Shown piece after piece: positions 7,625 through 16,023 of a stretch of 64,000 bases of DNA. Position 1 is the first letter of the stretch, and the number at the start of each line of letters is the position of its first letter. The notes under the pieces were generated by a model, which searched no databases, was not told the origin of the DNA, and was given only the letters and a program-made list of their open reading frames with translations. The translations under genes and the position numbers were made by a program. The DNA is from WRGT01 sp964450405 (GTDB lineage: Bacteria; Spirochaetota; UBA4802; UBA5550), in contig CAYVCQ010000022.1 of assembly GCA_964450405.1 (NCBI GenBank), positions 6,278-70,277 on the forward strand. Direction: 5' to 3'.

Positions 7625-9862
7625 ATGAGTGTAACATCAGATAAAACTGTATTCAGAACATGCCCACTGTGTGAAGCAACCTGCGGTCTGGCCATTACTC
7701 TGTCGGGTAACACTGTGACCGGTATCCGCGGAGACAGGGATGATGTTTTCAGCCGCGGGTATATTTGCCCTAAAGGTGCCTCATTGAATAAACTTCATGA
7801 AGATCCGGACCGTCTTCGCAAGCCCATGCTCCGCATTGGACAGCAGTGGAGTGAAGTTTCATGGGAAAGGGCATTTGAAGAGGTGGAGAAGGGTTTATCT
7901 GCAGTAAAGAAACAGTATGGTCAGGATGCTGTGGCTGTATATCTGGGGAACCCGAACACTCATACAATTGCCAGTATTGCCTTATCGCCTTTGTTGAAAT
8001 CAATCAGAAGTAAAAATACATATTCATCATCTTCAGTGGACCAGCTCCCTAAACAAATGGCCTGCGGACTGATGTACGGCAATGCGAATACAATTACAAT
8101 TCCGGACATTGACCGCACGTCGCATTTGCTGATAATCGGCGCAAATCCTCTTGCATCAAACGGCAGTCTCTGCACTGCTCCTGATTTCCCGGCACGCCTG
8201 AAGGCAATTAAGGAGAGAGGGGGAAAAATTGTAGTTATTGATCCAAAAAAAACAGCCACAGCCGGTATGGCCGATGAACATCATTTTATCCGCCCGGGTA
8301 CAGATGCTCTGCTGCTCTTTGCAATGATCCGGACAATCTTTGAAGAGAATAAAAGTAATATTGGAGATATATCGAGTATACTAAATGGTCTTGATACTGT
8401 TAAAGAATTATCAGAACCGTTTTCTCCGGAAAAGGTTTCGCCGATATGCGGAATCTCTGCCATAGATATCCGCCGCATGGCAATTGAATTTGCAGGTGCA
8501 AAAAGCGCTGTAGCGTACGGCCGGATGGGTGCAAGCACGGTGCTTTTCGGAGGACTGACTAACTGGCTTGTAGATGTGTTAAACATCATTACGGGAAATT
8601 TTGACCGGCCGGGAGGAGTAATGTTTACCACACCGGCACATATTTCTAAGAAAAGAAATCCCGCCGTGAAAGAATTCAGAGTCGGCAGATGGAGAAGCCG
8701 TATACATGATTTCCCTGAAATTCTTGGTGAATTTCCAGCATTTACACTTGCGGATGAAATAGAAACTCCAGGTGATGGACAGATACGTTCTCTGATATGC
8801 ATAACCGGCAATCCTGTAATCTCAAATCCTAATAGCCGTCGTTTAGATGCTGCGCTGGATAAACTGAATTTTATGGTCTCTGTGGATTTTTATCTTAACG
8901 AAACCAGCCGGCATGCCGATGTAATACTCCCTCCGTCATCTCCTCTTTCACAGGGACATTATGATTTTGTATTTAATATGTTTTCAGTGCGCAACATATC
9001 AAAATATTCCGCACCTGTTATTCCTATGGAACCGGGGGAGATGGGCTTCTGGGAGATACTTACAAGACTGACTCTTATATCGTCAGGGATGGGGGCTTCG
9101 GCTGATCCGTATTCACTGGATGATTATATAATACGCCAGATGATAGATGCAGAGATGAAGTCACCTGAGAGCAGTATTGCTGTTAAATCGGCGGAGGAGA
9201 TGCTTGCTATACTGAAACCTCTAAAGGGTCCCGAGCGGATGCTGGACTTTCTCCTGAGAACCGGACCTTATGGAGGCGGATTCGAGAATAATAACAGCGG
9301 ATTATCATTTCAGAAATTGCTTGATAATCCTCACGGTATCGACATGGGGCCGCTGATGCCGAGGCTGCCGGAAATACTATCCACTTCATCGGGGAAAATA
9401 GAATTGGCGCCGGCGTTTATAATAGGGGATGTTCCGAGGCTTGAGGCTCAGTTGAGTTCTTTGCCCGCTGATGGTTTTAATCTCATAGGACGCAGAGACT
9501 TGAGGTCAAATAATTCATGGATGCACAATATCCCCGTGCTGGTTTCCGGAAAAGCGCGATGTACTCTTCAAATCAATCCTGATGATGCAGTCAAACTGGG
9601 AGTTGCTTCCGGTGATAATGTTTGTATCCGCAGCCGGGTCGGATCAGTAACAGTTCCTGTGGAAGTTACCGGCGATATGATGCAGGGTGTAGTCTCTCTC
9701 CCTCATGGCTGGGGGCACGATCTTCCAGGTATCAATATGCGTGTGGCACAGGCCAATGCCGGAATTAACAGCAATATACTTTCAGATGAAGCAAGCTTCG
9801 ATCTTTTATCGGGGAATGCGGTGTTAAATGGTATTCCTGTGCAGATTTCTTTTCCAGGATAA
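7625..9862 (+). CDS. molybdopterin-dependent oxidoreductase (formate dehydrogenase/BisC-like family)
   Basis: 745 aa, a normal size for the catalytic subunit. The N-terminal Fe-S ligands are C13-x2-C16-x3-C20...C48 (GYICPKG). The two MGD-binding halves are visible (LLIIGANPLASN, then VVIDPKKTATA near 208; C-terminal molydopterin-dinucleotide-binding domain from about 615 with QINPDDAVKLGV and LPHGWGHD). Where formate dehydrogenases place Cys or Sec, this protein has SSSSVDQLPKQ (134-144), so the metal ligand may be Ser or Asp, or absent; the substrate is open. There is no Tat signal, so it is cytoplasmic. No dedicated small subunit is adjacent, and the polyferredoxin upstream is the best partner candidate. 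Confidence 0.85.
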   Translation: MSVTSDKTVFRTCPLCEATCGLAITLSGNTVTGIRGDRDDVFSRGYICPKGASLNKLHEDPDRLRKPMLRIGQQWSEVSWERAFEEVEKGLSAVKKQYGQDAVAVYLGNPNTHTIASIALSPLLKSIRSKNTYSSSSVDQLPKQMACGLMYGNANTITIPDIDRTSHLLIIGANPLASNGSLCTAPDFPARLKAIKERGGKIVVIDPKKTATAGMADEHHFIRPGTDALLLFAMIRTIFEENKSNIGDISSILNGLDTVKELSEPFSPEKVSPICGISAIDIRRMAIEFAGAKSAVAYGRMGASTVLFGGLTNWLVDVLNIITGNFDRPGGVMFTTPAHISKKRNPAVKEFRVGRWRSRIHDFPEILGEFPAFTLADEIETPGDGQIRSLICITGNPVISNPNSRRLDAALDKLNFMVSVDFYLNETSRHADVILPPSSPLSQGHYDFVFNMFSVRNISKYSAPVIPMEPGEMGFWEILTRLTLISSGMGASADPYSLDDYIIRQMIDAEMKSPESSIAVKSAEEMLAILKPLKGPERMLDFLLRTGPYGGGFENNNSGLSFQKLLDNPHGIDMGPLMPRLPEILSTSSGKIELAPAFIIGDVPRLEAQLSSLPADGFNLIGRRDLRSNNSWMHNIPVLVSGKARCTLQINPDDAVKLGVASGDNVCIRSRVGSVTVPVEVTGDMMQGVVSLPHGWGHDLPGINMRVAQANAGINSNILSDEASFDLLSGNAVLNGIPVQISFPG

Positions 9863-9951
9863 TGTTATAAATATGAATTTTGCTGTGGAATGCGGAGTTT
9901 GTAGAGATTTTAAATATTGAAGAGGATAATACAAATGTTATTGTAATTTTG

Positions 9952-9990
9952 GAGGAGTTCATGAGAAATCAGATTCTGCATGAACTCCTC
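9952..9990. terminator. bidirectional hairpin between convergent genes
   Basis: GAGGAGTTCATG (9952-9963) and CATGAACTCCTC (9979-9990) form a perfect 12-bp stem with a 15-nt loop. It lies between the ends of the oxidoreductase (9862) and inositol-phosphate synthase (10010) genes. T-rich sequence follows on the + side. Confidence 0.7.
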
Positions 9991-10009
9991 TCGTAATATT
10001 TCTTTATCT

Positions 10010-11329
10010 TTAATTATATGTTTCAGAACCGAGGCATGTTACAGGCGGTTCATTCATGAGCCACCTTAGAGTGTTTTTAAATCTCATCAGCTGAACAAAG
10101 AGATCATGTTCCGGTTCCTCATTCGGCAGATGCATCGGGCTCTTCCAGTAGAATGACAACCACTCCTGATTTCCTGAAAGACCGGCTCTCTGAGCAAGGT
10201 CGAGAAAGATAACAAGATCAAGTACAATTGGAGCTGCTAGTATTGAGTCACGGCAGAGAAAGTTGACTTTCACCTGCATGGGATAGCCGAGCCATCCGAA
10301 TATATCTATATTGTCCCAGCCCTCCTTGTTGTCGCCCCGGGGAGGGTAGTAGTTAATACAAACCTTATGATAAAAATTTCCATATAGATCAGGATAGATG
10401 TCCGGCTGACAGATCTGATCAAGAACAGAAAGTTTACTAACCTCTTTAGACTTGAATGATTCAGGATCATCCAGTACTTCACCGTCTCTGTTGCCCAGTA
10501 TATTTGTAGAGAACCATCCGGTCATCCCCAGCATCCGGGCCTTAAATCCCGGAGCTAGAATTGTTTTCATAAAAGTCTGACCCGATTTAAAATCCTTCCC
10601 CCCCATTGGAGCTTTTCTTTTATCGGCCAGTTCCCAGAAAGCTGGAATGTCGTTGCAGAGATTCGGCGCACCGTTTGCATATGGAATACCAAGGTCCATC
10701 GCGGCGTAACAGTAGATCATACTCGGTGCAATTGCAGGGTGGTTCTCTTTCAGTGCTTTTTCTAAATTTGCAAGAGTATCGTGTACACCGGGAATCATCT
10801 CCTGATAAATTTCAGTACTCCCGCACCATACCATGACAAATCGGGAGATATTCTTTTCATCTTTGAACTTTGCAATATCATCCTTAACCATCTGGACCAG
10901 GTCCCAATGGGTCGGAGCATTCTTTACATTTTTACCATCAAGATTTTTTACAAAGTGCCGGTTGAATACTGCCTTCCACGGTTTGATCATAGAAAGTTCG
11001 TCTTTCACTGATTCAAGATCATCATTAGAGAGTACCTGGGCGTTTTTAGCTGATTCATATACAGTGTCCTCAAAGATGTCCCATCCGCCGAATTCCATAT
11101 CCTTGAGAGTTGCCAGAGAGATAAAATCTTTAATATCAATCTCTTTAGCGTTATCTCCTGAACCGGTTCTGATTTTCCCCATCTGAGATAATGAACCTAT
11201 AGGTTTGTTCAACCCTCTTCTTATCATCATAACGCCTGCGATAAACGTAGTGCTCACTGCACCAAGTCCTGGAATAAGCACTCCGAGTTTTCCATCCGGA
11301 TTTTTAATTTCATTTTTGTATGATGTCAA
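10010..11329 (-). CDS. ino1: myo-inositol-1-phosphate synthase
   Basis: 439 aa, cytoplasmic; converts glucose 6-phosphate to inositol phosphate using bound NAD+. It has an N-terminal Rossmann glycine motif (GVLIPGLGAVSTTFIAG, about 17-33), a middle catalytic/tetramerisation segment containing GGKDFKSGQT (about 242-251), and MTGWFSTNILGNRDGEVL soon after. These are hallmarks of the Inos-1-P synthase family. The start is TTG at 11329, supported by AAGGAG seven bases upstream. It is monocistronic, with a 400-bp gap upstream. The product would feed phosphatidylinositol or inositol solutes such as di-myo-inositol phosphate, but no partner gene is nearby. Confidence 0.9.
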   Translation of the reverse strand: MTSYKNEIKNPDGKLGVLIPGLGAVSTTFIAGVMMIRRGLNKPIGSLSQMGKIRTGSGDNAKEIDIKDFISLATLKDMEFGGWDIFEDTVYESAKNAQVLSNDDLESVKDELSMIKPWKAVFNRHFVKNLDGKNVKNAPTHWDLVQMVKDDIAKFKDEKNISRFVMVWCGSTEIYQEMIPGVHDTLANLEKALKENHPAIAPSMIYCYAAMDLGIPYANGAPNLCNDIPAFWELADKRKAPMGGKDFKSGQTFMKTILAPGFKARMLGMTGWFSTNILGNRDGEVLDDPESFKSKEVSKLSVLDQICQPDIYPDLYGNFYHKVCINYYPPRGDNKEGWDNIDIFGWLGYPMQVKVNFLCRDSILAAPIVLDLVIFLDLAQRAGLSGNQEWLSFYWKSPMHLPNEEPEHDLFVQLMRFKNTLRWLMNEPPVTCLGSETYN

Positions 11330-11728
11330 TTTGGGACTCCTTAAATTTTTAATATTTTCCCGGCGGTTTACGGCGGGACAGTTTATTGATTCCCCTGTAA
11401 ATCTTCGGGGTGAAAGTATTTATATTTTTACTAGAGCATGATAATATATTAAGCATTATCCGTGCCAGATATCTAATTTATTTTTACACTGCAAAATACT
11501 GAATAAACCGGCATTTGGAGAGATTAGTTATATTTTCAAGCTTGTAGATAGAGTTAAGAATCGGAGATAACGCACAAGTGTATCAAATCTGCAACACTAT
11601 TCAGTGCCAGAGAGCTGTGTTAAAACTCAATGAGGTATAATATGGAGCCGTTTTAAATAAGTTTTCATTCATCATCTAATCTAACAGAAAAAATAATCGA
11701 AAATTATTGATGATTAGATGTGTTAAAA
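11330..11728. other. gene-free stretch upstream of ino1
   Basis: About 400 bp between the ino1 start and the end of the next minus-strand gene. It contains small inverted segments (CCGGCGGTTTACGGCGGG near 11360; CCCCTGTAAATCTTCGGGG near 11394) but no plausible coding frame or RNA gene. It probably holds the ino1 promoter. Confidence 0.5.
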
Positions 11729-12244
11729 CTACATTTTTAATTCAAGTTTTCTCTTTCGTATTACATTTTTAAAATCAATTGGGAGAAGACCTGAATACTT
11801 TAGATCAGATGGCAGACTGTCGTAATATTCCACGGCAATTCTCGCTACTTTCGGGTGAGGATGGTTTACTGCTGATTTCATCGGACCGGCTATGTAGGCG
11901 TTCGGCAGTATTTTTATATATTCCACAGCAAGCATCTGATCAAGAGGTTCGGTATAATTAAAAGATGATTTTACATCACCGCTGAAAGAAGCTGTTGAGT
12001 CAAGGATCTTCATAATGGTTCTGGCAACCTCAATGTAAACTTTTTTCAGGATGCCTCTGATTTCTTTGTAATCCTGCATATTTTTCATTTCTTCATCACA
12101 GGAGAGGTCCGGAATATCTTCTATCATGCAAATTGTATTAAGCTGTTTTCTCTGGTCTTCGTTTTTTAAACCTTCTAATATAGTTTTTGAGAGTTCTCTG
12201 CATTTGGAGAAAACACGTTTTTTTTCTTCAAATATTTTATCCAT
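11729..12244 (-). CDS. hypothetical cytoplasmic protein
   Basis: 171 aa from ATG at 12244, preceded by AGAGGAAAT; an earlier in-frame start would add a hydrophobic, poorly supported extension. It is mostly helical, rich in K and E, and has no signal peptide or membrane segment. A segment PHPKVARIAVEYYDSLPSDLKY (about 135-156) is reminiscent of HEAT-like helical repeats, but I do not recognise a family. It stands alone between ino1 and the SpoIIE phosphatase gene. Confidence 0.6.
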   Translation of the reverse strand: MDKIFEEKKRVFSKCRELSKTILEGLKNEDQRKQLNTICMIEDIPDLSCDEEMKNMQDYKEIRGILKKVYIEVARTIMKILDSTASFSGDVKSSFNYTEPLDQMLAVEYIKILPNAYIAGPMKSAVNHPHPKVARIAVEYYDSLPSDLKYSGLLPIDFKNVIRKRKLELKM

Positions 12245-12364
12245 ATTATTTCCTCTTTGTATATATGTTCGGCAGATGGTATGAATATATAAAATTATTT
12301 TAAATAGGGCAAGGTTAATAATTATAGTCATGGCCGGTTTTCGATGAAACCATACCATATGGCG

Positions 12365-12657
12365 AAAGCTGAACATTGTGTTTCATCACAGCTTTTTTAT
12401 GACATTATTCCGACAATGCTCAGTATGAGAAAATCTTTTCTTTTTGAAAATTGAAATACAATGAGATGATACAGGCAACCTGCTTGACATAATCGTTTAT
12501 CTGTGTTCTGGTAATTAATGGGAGTTCCAAAAACTCAATCTTTACGGGGTCTAAGGGGCACAGCCCCTTTATAAGCCCCGCAGGGCTCCGTGCGTTTTCA
12601 AATACGGAGTATTTGGAAACACCATTGAATCAATCCTGAAATAAAGGGGATCTGCAC
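12365..12657 (+). other. structured leader upstream of the SpoIIE phosphatase
   Basis: This gene-free stretch has several hairpins. AAAGCTG/CAGCTTT with six T's lies at 12365-12398. AAGGGGC-ACA-GCCCCTT lies at 12553-12569, and similar GGGG(N)CAGCCCC words occur in the hairpin at 5193. CTCCG...CGGAG lies around 12587-12609. No ORF is convincing. It may be a repeat-derived or regulatory leader. Confidence 0.4.
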
Positions 12658-12658
12658 A

Positions 12659-14074
12659 TTGAAGCTTTCACTAAAACGACTTAGGTTTGATAATCCGGTA
12701 CTTGAGAATGAGTTTATTGATGATTATTACCATAAATCATTGATGACTGTAAGAATTGCACTTATTCTCGGGACAGTTCTTTATTCTTTATTTGGAATTC
12801 TTGATCTATTCATCGCACCCATCTCAAAAACAAAAATTCTTTTTATACGTTTTGCAATAGTAACACCGGGTTTACTTACAGTTTTTATATTATCATATTT
12901 TGATATATTCAGAAAGTATATGCAGCCTATTCTGATGATTATTACACTAATCGCCGGTATGGGGATAGTTGCAATGGTGGGGATTGCAGTAGAAGCGGAG
13001 ACCAGTCTTTATTACTATGCAGGGTTAATGCTGATTCTGATGTGGGCCTACACTCTTGTAAAGCTGAGATTTATCTATGCAGTGATTGTTTGCTGGACTA
13101 TTGTTTTGGGATATGAGATAATAACAATTTTTTTGCAGGATATGCTGTTTGATGAACTCATGCTCAATAGATTTATTAATAATAACTTTTTTTTCATATC
13201 ATCCAACATTATAGGAATGTTTGCCGGTTACCTGATAGAATTCTACACCCGCAAGGATTTTCTTCAAAGAAAAGAGATCGCTGCAAAAGGGGAAGAGCTG
13301 CAGATTGAAAGAAATGAACTTAAAGATAGAATAAAAATTATGGATGATGAGCTTGATATGGCCTGTCTGATTCAGGAAAAGCTTATTCCTTCAAGTGTTC
13401 CAAATGATAAAATGTTTTTTCTTTATAAACCGATGACGGCCATCGGAGGAGATTTTCTTGACTTCACAATGTTTAGTGATGAGAACAAAACAGGAATTTT
13501 TATATGTGATGTATCGGGTCACGGTGTCCCTGCGGCGCTGATTACATCTATAATTAAAAGCAGTATTCATCAATCAAAAAAGATTTATTCAGACCCTTCA
13601 AAGATGCTTCTTCATCTGAATCAGGTTCTAATCAGTCTGACTGAAGATATATTTGTCACTGCATTTTACGGGATATACGATTCTTCTGACAGGTCGATAT
13701 TTTACTCGAATGCCGGTCACCATCCTCCGGTTGTACTTTTAGAAAACAGTATATCAACTCTGGATCAATCAAGAAGTGTACCTCTTTCAATTATGCATAA
13801 TCCGGAGCTGATTAAAACCGGGAGAGGATATACCAACAGCAGAACAATTCTGCCTGAGAATTGTAAAATTATTTTTTACACAGATGGACTGGTTGAAGCA
13901 AGAAGCATTGATCTCCGGAGTATCGATTTTGGTTCTAAATTCGAAGAGAGGCTGATGGCATTGCAAAACTTAAACAGCAAAGACTTTACAGAAACTCTTT
14001 TTAGTGAATTAATAAAATTCCACGGTTCTGAATCATTTAATGATGATATATGTATTATCTGTGTTGAAGTTTAA
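12659..14074 (+). CDS. membrane-bound PP2C/SpoIIE-type serine phosphatase (RsbU-like)
   Basis: 471 aa from a TTG start with AAGGGGA upstream. Six to seven membrane segments occupy about 30-197 and probably sense a signal. A coiled coil (about 200-240) follows, then the SpoIIE phosphatase domain: the metal ligands are seen in AIGGDFLDF (D265) and CDVSGHG (D284), with a C-terminal NDDICIICVEV. Such enzymes dephosphorylate STAS anti-sigma antagonists and so release an alternative sigma factor or other target. The neighbouring convergent gene encodes exactly such a STAS protein, 20 bp away, which makes it the likely substrate. Confidence 0.9.
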   Translation: MKLSLKRLRFDNPVLENEFIDDYYHKSLMTVRIALILGTVLYSLFGILDLFIAPISKTKILFIRFAIVTPGLLTVFILSYFDIFRKYMQPILMIITLIAGMGIVAMVGIAVEAETSLYYYAGLMLILMWAYTLVKLRFIYAVIVCWTIVLGYEIITIFLQDMLFDELMLNRFINNNFFFISSNIIGMFAGYLIEFYTRKDFLQRKEIAAKGEELQIERNELKDRIKIMDDELDMACLIQEKLIPSSVPNDKMFFLYKPMTAIGGDFLDFTMFSDENKTGIFICDVSGHGVPAALITSIIKSSIHQSKKIYSDPSKMLLHLNQVLISLTEDIFVTAFYGIYDSSDRSIFYSNAGHHPPVVLLENSISTLDQSRSVPLSIMHNPELIKTGRGYTNSRTILPENCKIIFYTDGLVEARSIDLRSIDFGSKFEERLMALQNLNSKDFTETLFSELIKFHGSESFNDDICIICVEV

Positions 14075-14093
14075 CGGGGGGATAAAAAAGGTT

Positions 14094-14426
14094 TTAGAGA
14101 AGATCTTTCTCAAATTTCTCTCTGGTTGTCATGGTAAAAAAATTCTCAAGACGGGTGATTCTGAAAATATTCAGTAGAGATGGGCTCATGTCCAGAAACT
14201 GAAGATTAATACTCTTCGTTTCAGCATTACGGAGAAACTTTACAAGTGTGCCAAGTGCCGATGAATCAATAAATTCCAGATCGTTGCAATTAATTCCAAT
14301 AGCCTTTGGTTTTCTATCAAGCTGGGTTTTCCATATTTCAACAAGCCTTTCGGTGTTTTCTATACGGAGTTCACCTTTGATATGTATGATTGCAGCATTA
14401 GGGAGTTCTTCAAGTTTAATATTCAT
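14094..14426 (-). CDS. STAS-domain anti-sigma factor antagonist
   Basis: 110 aa, the full length of a stand-alone SpoIIAA/RsbV-like protein. The phosphorylation loop is intact: FIDSSALGTL with S55 at the usual phospho-serine position after D54. GGGGAAGAGG precedes the ATG. In its unphosphorylated form it would sequester a cognate HATPase kinase. That kinase is not adjacent; the only HATPase with a similar flavour in this window is the REC-HATPase protein at 52915, a speculative partner. Confidence 0.9.
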   Translation of the reverse strand: MNIKLEELPNAAIIHIKGELRIENTERLVEIWKTQLDRKPKAIGINCNDLEFIDSSALGTLVKFLRNAETKSINLQFLDMSPSLLNIFRITRLENFFTMTTREKFEKDLL

Positions 14427-14572
14427 GCGATCCTCTTCCCCATAGTTTACTTTTCATAAAGCTGAGTTAAGAAAAACAGAAAGTTATGTAAAACTCCCTT
14501 CGATTCAAAATTTATTAAATCATATACCGGATTAATTTCAACTCTTTTAAATAATATTTTAATAAATTCGGT

Positions 14573-14935
14573 CTATCTTCCAAATCCCTGATGCATTTTT
14601 ATATTCATTCTTTTTCTGTATTCAGCTTCCTGCTGAGGGGTTAATGTTTCCCATGCATCTTTTTTTCGTGTGAACTTGAACTCCTCTTTTTCCTGTAGCT
14701 TTTCCTTCTGCCAGTTCAGCATTCTTTCCGATGTCAACTCTGTCATGCAGTCATTTGCAAGTTCATCGAGTATTTCCTTTGCTCTCTGAATTTTATCTCT
14801 CATCTGTCTGCTGAAAGATGCGTGATAGGTAGCTTCCAGTTCCAGTATAGTTTGCCCTACTTCCATGATCTGCATTGATAATTGATGTGAGAGCTTTTGT
14901 TCGGTTTTCTGGTTTAATTCCTGCTTTGGTGCCAT
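14573..14935 (-). CDS. hypothetical helical protein
   Basis: 120 aa. The ATG at 14935 is preferred because GGAG lies nine bases upstream; an ATG five codons earlier has no such site. It is almost wholly alpha-helical and charged (many E, K and Q), with a predicted coiled coil in the first two thirds and an R/K-rich C-terminus ending MHQGFGR. There is no signal peptide or metal motif. The family is not recognised. It lies in the same orientation as the STAS gene but 147 bp upstream of it. Confidence 0.6.
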   Translation of the reverse strand: MAPKQELNQKTEQKLSHQLSMQIMEVGQTILELEATYHASFSRQMRDKIQRAKEILDELANDCMTELTSERMLNWQKEKLQEKEEFKFTRKKDAWETLTPQQEAEYRKRMNIKMHQGFGR

Positions 14936-15111
14936 TTGATCGTTCTCCATTTGAGTAATTTTAAGTGTCTTTAACGTTTAATCATACAATGATGATTATA
15001 AATCGTTAATAAAAAGAATATAATCTATATATAAATTATTGATAAAATTTACCATATCTTTTTTAAAAAATTGAATAAAAATTCTGTAATTGCTCAAAAC
15101 CGGTGACATTC

Positions 15112-15144
15112 GTTCTCCTCCGCGCCTATGGCGCGGAGGAGAAC
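15112..15144. repeat. perfect GC-rich hairpin CCGCGCC-TAT-GGCGCGG
   Basis: GTTCTCCTCCGCGCC (15112-15126) and GGCGCGGAGGAGAAC (15130-15144) pair over 15 bp with a TAT loop, just downstream of ung. A near-copy of the same design lies at 21384-21420. There is no T-run on either side, so it is a stem-loop repeat that may double as a terminator. Confidence 0.65.
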
Positions 15145-15181
15145 AGGTTTGGCTTCAGCTTATGAGTTACTAAAAATTTGA

Positions 15182-15844
15182 CTACCAGTCAATCTCATCC
15201 TTTCCTAGTGATTTAAGATATGCATTAGTTCTGGAAAAGGGCTTCGATCCGAAAAAACCGCGGTACGATGAGAGAGGAGAAGGGTGGGAGGTCTTAATAA
15301 CAAGATGACGTTTGGAATCGATAAAACCTCCCTTTTTTTGAGCATAAGCTCCCCATAGGATAAAGACAAGATTATTCTTCTCTTCGGCAAGAGTGTGGAG
15401 AACTGTATCAGTGAATGTTTCCCATCCCTTGCCGGAATGACTTGCCGCCTGGTGCGCCTTGACGGTAAGAGTTGCATTGAGGAGAAAAACACCCTGTTCA
15501 ACCCAGTGGAGCAGAGTTGAGTCTGCGTGAGGTTTTCTGCCGAGATCGGTTTCTATCTCCTGAAATATATTTATAAGAGAAGGGGGTTTTCGTATCGCTG
15601 TATCAACTGCAAAGCATAATCCATTTGCCTGATTTTCATCGTGATATGGGTCCTGCCCCACAATTACTACTTTTACTTTATCAAATGGGCAGAGGTCAAA
15701 TGCCCGGAATATATATTTTCCCGGAGGATATACTGCACCGCTGCGGTATTCCGTTCTGATGAATTCAGTCAGATTTTTGAAGTAATCCTTTTCGAATTCC
15801 GATGAGAGATGCTCTTTCCATGACTGTTCAATTTTTACATTCAT
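15182..15844 (-). CDS. ung: uracil-DNA glycosylase (family 1)
   Basis: 220 aa, the normal length. It removes uracil from DNA as the first step of base-excision repair. All family-1 motifs are present: the catalytic water-activating GQDPYH (63-68, D65), LLNATLTV (121-128), and the minor-groove HPSPLS loop (187-192, H187). The start ATG at 15844 matches the family N-terminus. Monocistronic, with a hairpin downstream. Confidence 0.95.
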   Translation of the reverse strand: MNVKIEQSWKEHLSSEFEKDYFKNLTEFIRTEYRSGAVYPPGKYIFRAFDLCPFDKVKVVIVGQDPYHDENQANGLCFAVDTAIRKPPSLINIFQEIETDLGRKPHADSTLLHWVEQGVFLLNATLTVKAHQAASHSGKGWETFTDTVLHTLAEEKNNLVFILWGAYAQKKGGFIDSKRHLVIKTSHPSPLSSYRGFFGSKPFSRTNAYLKSLGKDEIDW

Positions 15845-15952
15845 AGATTAAATATGACTATTCTAAGTTTTGTTGCAAGAATTTTTTTTATAAGAGTATG
15901 GTGCGTTTATTTAATTTTATAATCATTTTTTAAATAAGATGAAAAAGAGGAT

Positions 15953-15973
15953 GTGGTCACAATTTGTGACCAC
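15953..15973 (-). terminator. perfect 21-bp palindrome, terminator or operator
   Basis: GTGGTCACAA-T-TTGTGACCAC lies 51 bp past the end of the secreted repeat protein gene and 109 bp before ung. On the minus strand it is followed by CATCCTCTTTTTC, which suits an intrinsic terminator of the upstream gene. The near-complete symmetry would also fit an operator for ung. Confidence 0.5.
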
Positions 15974-16023
15974 CTTGCAGGACTGAAATTTCCAATTTAT
16001 CCATCTGGTTTTTTATTTATATA

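Noticed and set aside
15112..15144. GC-rich hairpin as a classical intrinsic terminator of ung
   Set aside because: No T-run on either strand, and a near-copy at 21384-21420 shows it is a repeated hairpin; a termination role is possible but not shown.
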